The notes beneath the pieces were generated by a model that worked only from the letters and a program-made list of their open reading frames with translations, did no database searches and had not been told where the DNA came from. Shown here piece after piece: positions 61,361 to 64,000 of a DNA stretch of 64,000 nt. How positions within the stretch are numbered: the stretch's first letter is position 1; each line of letters starts with the position of its first letter. Both the position numbers and the translations under genes were made by a program. Source of the stretch: Lumbricus terrestris (taxonomy: Eukaryota > Annelida > Clitellata > Crassiclitellata > Lumbricidae); contig OX457040.1 in assembly GCA_949752735.1 (NCBI GenBank), positions 3,311,225 through 3,375,224 of the forward strand, written 5' to 3'.

Positions 61361-62169
61361 ACATACTGCATCTACTTTCTTGAATGAAAACCGGTTGTCG
61401 AAGGGCGTGTAACTTTGACATCAGATGTGTACTAACAGTTGTCCGCAACATGTTTTGAAAGATGGTAATGGTTATTGCTGCGATCAAAGATATATCATTA
61501 CTCAAACTCTGGTAGTTCCTGTAACGAGATTTTATGAGGGCGAGTGTCACTCATATCACCCGTTCCCATGGTCGCACTCTGACACATTATGTAAGTAGAC
61601 CTACTTGAAAACTGTTATTTTTTTAGTCGGGGTCACCTCAGAGTGATTTCATTGAAGAGGTGCCATATGAATACTTGAATAGGTGATAGTACATTTCTGT
61701 TTTTTGCACAACGTCGTTAAATAGCTGCTTTTAAGACTGCCTTTCACTAGAGTTCGGATAGTTATAATGTCGAATTCTGCAGAAGTAGTTTACTGATTAC
61801 AGTTTTCGTTTGCGTCAATCTCATGTCAATTGCAAATTTGCAATGCCAATTGAAGACCAACGGATTAATTGAGCTCCTTGCGACTCTATTGTCTATTTGT
61901 TTTATGTAAGATTATGATGTTTCTTTACAAAGATGTTTAATTCACGCCTTTTATTTTAAGGACACATTCCGCCGTTCAGCGACTAAGTGCTGTCTGTTAG
62001 TTTTATGTAAGATTATTATTTTGCTTTACAAAGGTGTTTAATTAAGGACACATTACGCCGTTCAGCGACAACTTGCGGTTAAACTGCAGAACACGTGACC
62101 TTACGTTTTTAGACATATTACCAAGCCCCGGAAGTATTCATTTCAAGCGTTTAACGACATTCTATTGTA
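61361..62169. repeat. Diverged repeat background, inverted D-motifs
   Basis: Two inverted D-like motifs (AAGATGTTTAATTCACG at 61929 and AAAGGTGTTTAATTAAGG at 62030) lie close to two copies of ACACATT(C/A)CGCCGTTCAGCGAC (about 61963 and 62048). This looks like a small local duplication. Confidence 0.45.
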
Positions 62170-62320
62170 ATTGTAATCGTACATTTTTATAGCACCCCTT
62201 CAAGAGAGCTCCTCAGAGGCGCTTCCGACCTGACACCAAGCCACAATCAAAGAGAATGGTTTTCAAACGCTTGCGAAAAGGGGGCAAAGAAAGACAAAGA
62301 AGTTCATTACGGAGATATGA
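62170..62320 (-). pseudogene. L2-like LINE 3' terminus
   Basis: Minus-strand LSLPPFRKRLKTILFDCGL is followed by a stop and by GAAGCGCCTCTGAGGAGCTC and TTGAAGGGGTGCTATAAAAA. Only the last two dozen codons remain. Confidence 0.7.
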
Positions 62321-62842
62321 CATGAGATTGACGCAAACGAAAACTGTAATCAGTAAACTACTTCTGCAGAATTCGACATTATAACTATCCGAACCCCAGT
62401 GATGGCAGTCACAAGATTTCAAGAAGCAGGAGGACGGTCATAATTGTGACGCCGGGGCTCAAAATGCGTCGTTTGTCGCGTACTAAATACTGCACTATTT
62501 GCTGAAATAGGCGAGATGGGTCAAAATATGAAATAGCTTATCGATATATGGCGTGTTTTTTTATGATATGCCTATTTTCAGATTCTACAATTATAAATGT
62601 TTAATTCAAATATTTAGTGATCAAAAATAATGAATTTTAACGCATGTGGTGTCAAGATTTGCCCAGAAACAATCTCTCAATAAACATGTTTTCAAAGTTA
62701 AAATCCGCAATGAACGACCGAGTTGTCATACTCCGGATGGAAAATTTCTTGTATCCGTGTGTTCCACTAAATAAATTTTACCAGTATGGGATTTCATGAT
62801 CAATGAAAACTGCGTCACCTGTTTAAATGAGTAAGTTTTGGT
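62321..62842. other. Unit-U terminal module and unassigned sequence
   Basis: 62325-62450 holds GATTGACGCAAACGAAAAC, TTCTGCAGAATTCGAC, GATGGCAGTCACAAGATTTC and GCAGGAGGACGGTCATAATTG, the end module of unit U. The rest is not recognised. Confidence 0.45.
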
Positions 62843-62852
62843 CAAAGCTATA

Positions 62853-63162
62853 AGCATTCATTGATTTACTGACTTGTGGCCCCAGCGAGGCTTTCTCCCG
62901 CATCAGCCGCTCCTCTATGGACAGCCTCCAGTCGTCCCTGTCCCGTGCTTTCCGCGTCGCCTCGCCCACGCTTAATCCCATCCTCAGGCAGTCCTCTTCC
63001 ACCACATCCATCCATCGCTTCCTGTGTCTGCCTTTTCTCCTCTTCCCATGCACATATCCCTGCAGCGCCACCTTTGGGTAGCTTCCACTCTACAATCTGG
63101 TGACATGTTCAAAGTACCGCATTCTTCTGATCTGTATCCTCGCTTCATTCATTAACCCTTGA
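62853..63162 (-). pseudogene. RTE-like LINE, 5'-truncated C-terminal fragment with target duplication
   Basis: Minus-strand NEARIQIRRMRYFEHVTRL, then PKVALQGYVHGKRRKGRHRK, RWMDVVEEDCLRMGLSVGEA and RKARDRDDWRLSIEERLM correspond to the end of the element at 28917-30151. One in-frame stop lies after HVTRL. CAAAGCTATA occurs at 62843-62852 and 63163-63172, extended imperfectly to TAAGC. It is a second insertion of a related RTE lineage. Confidence 0.85.
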
Positions 63163-63299
63163 CAAAGCTATAATAAGCTAAAAACTCTTTCTTCGGGCCA
63201 AAATCTTAGAACAAAACCTCAGGGTATTAATTTTTGCACAACCTGTGTATATAAATATATACTTTTTTTATTATGCGTGAATGTATTTGGCTTGCCATC

Positions 63300-63850
63300 T
63301 ACGCAATGTTCTGCATCTGAGAAAAAAACTTGCTAACTTAATCGGTTACAACACGGACGCGTCATATAGCTAGGCAATGTATGCTCTATAATCTATATAT
63401 AATGGTCGACCTCAATGAATTTGCAAGCATAGGATGTCGCTAAAAGCTTCAATCAGCTCCGCGGAATTTTATAAGAAAAACGTAAAAATTATTATTTTAT
63501 TGAAAGGTGACATTAACTGGAGTTAGATTGCAAGTTGTCGCTGAAAAGAGGAAACTGTCGGGAAAAAACACGTTAATTAAACACCAGGTCCTTTCTTAAA
63601 TTATATTGAGGCACCATAATAATAAAAGACGGCACACGGTCGCTATAATTAGTATGGTCTTTACCAGGTATGGCTTCAACTAGCATTGCATTTGACACAA
63701 CATCGACTTAACCACCCTCTAGTCGCAAGATGTCGTCAGAAAACTACTTCTGCTCAACGTTGCAACTGTTCAAGCTCTCGTAATGCCAGTCGCAAGAGCA
63801 TACGAACTAGAGGGCGACCTTAATTAGGGGAATATTTTCTTAATATCAGG
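63300..63850 (+). repeat. Long repeat unit U, copy 4
   Basis: ACTTGCTAACTTAATCGGTTAC, GATTGCAAGTTGTCGCTG, AAGAGGAAACTGTCGGG, a D-motif start TTAATTAAACACC (63571), AAGATGTCGTCAGAAAACTAC, AATGCCAGTCGCAAGAGC and GAGGGCGACCTTAATTAGG follow the same order as 1350-1890. Confidence 0.65.
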
Positions 63851-64000
63851 CGTCCGAAAACTGTAACGTCGCATCTTACGATGAAGACTCTTTAGTTTTA
63901 ATCGGTCGTCATCAGTAGTTAGACCCCACCAGGCAGGGACAGCGTAGAGGAGGCGCGCTGTTGTTGTAGCTCTGGCAACGTTGTGTAGGGCACTTGGTGG
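63848..64000 (-). pseudogene. Non-LTR reverse transcriptase fragment running off the window
   Basis: Reading from the window edge, the minus strand gives PPSALHNVARATTTARLLYA, VPAWWGLTTDDDRLKLKSLH and RKMRRYSFRTP. The RLLYA-PAWWG---DR segment is the region behind the RT palm in CR1/L2-type LINEs. The element may be longer beyond the window. Confidence 0.7.

Overview
The window looks like non-coding DNA from a repeat-rich animal genome, most likely a marine invertebrate; an echinoderm, hemichordate or cephalochordate would fit, but the phylum cannot be fixed from this sequence. It has no bacterial gene organisation, no long uninterrupted reading frame of host type, long microsatellites and one 200-base assembly gap (20070-20269). 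I found no convincing host protein gene, tRNA, rRNA or snRNA gene. Nearly everything that can be named is a transposable element (TE) or a repeat.

Non-LTR retrotransposon pieces are everywhere. L2/CR1-like reverse transcriptase fragments lie at 1-388, 2800-3525, 4105-4545, 10030-10625, 28085-28560, 30440-30650, 34346-34776, 45682-46280, 48690-48890, 59830-60030, 60440-60610, 62170-62320 and 63848-64000. RTE-like fragments lie at 4590-4985, 8210-8422, 28917-30151 (the longest, with a 13-bp target duplication), 39242-39560, 40940-41165 and 62853-63162. SINEs with recognisable RNA polymerase III boxes accompany them.

DNA transposons are unusually well delimited. A DD37D (maT-like) mariner with ~195-bp inverted repeats is at 16251-17210. 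A 3.0-kb hAT (20999-24004, perfect 8-bp duplication) sits inside another hAT-like element (20775-24582). Further hAT elements are at 36009-36361, 42546-44846 and 49322-50887; the last carries a broken BED-finger transposase and a nested foldback element. A TTAA-flanked piggyBac-like element is at 54096-56010.

Two features do not match anything I can name. The first is a ~110-bp element (the A-element) present 17 times, ending in a tetranucleotide tail. Its mobility is shown by 10-15 bp target duplications and by an empty paralogous site in this window. The second is a ~20-bp motif with core TTAAACACCTTTAATAA (the D-motif), present about 30 times, mostly on the plus strand. It commonly follows a module containing GATGTCGCTAA, and its core also occurs inside the internal tandem arrays of two different hAT elements. 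Several ~1-kb units carrying this motif recur in the same orientation, so much of the apparent unique sequence is old amplified repeat.
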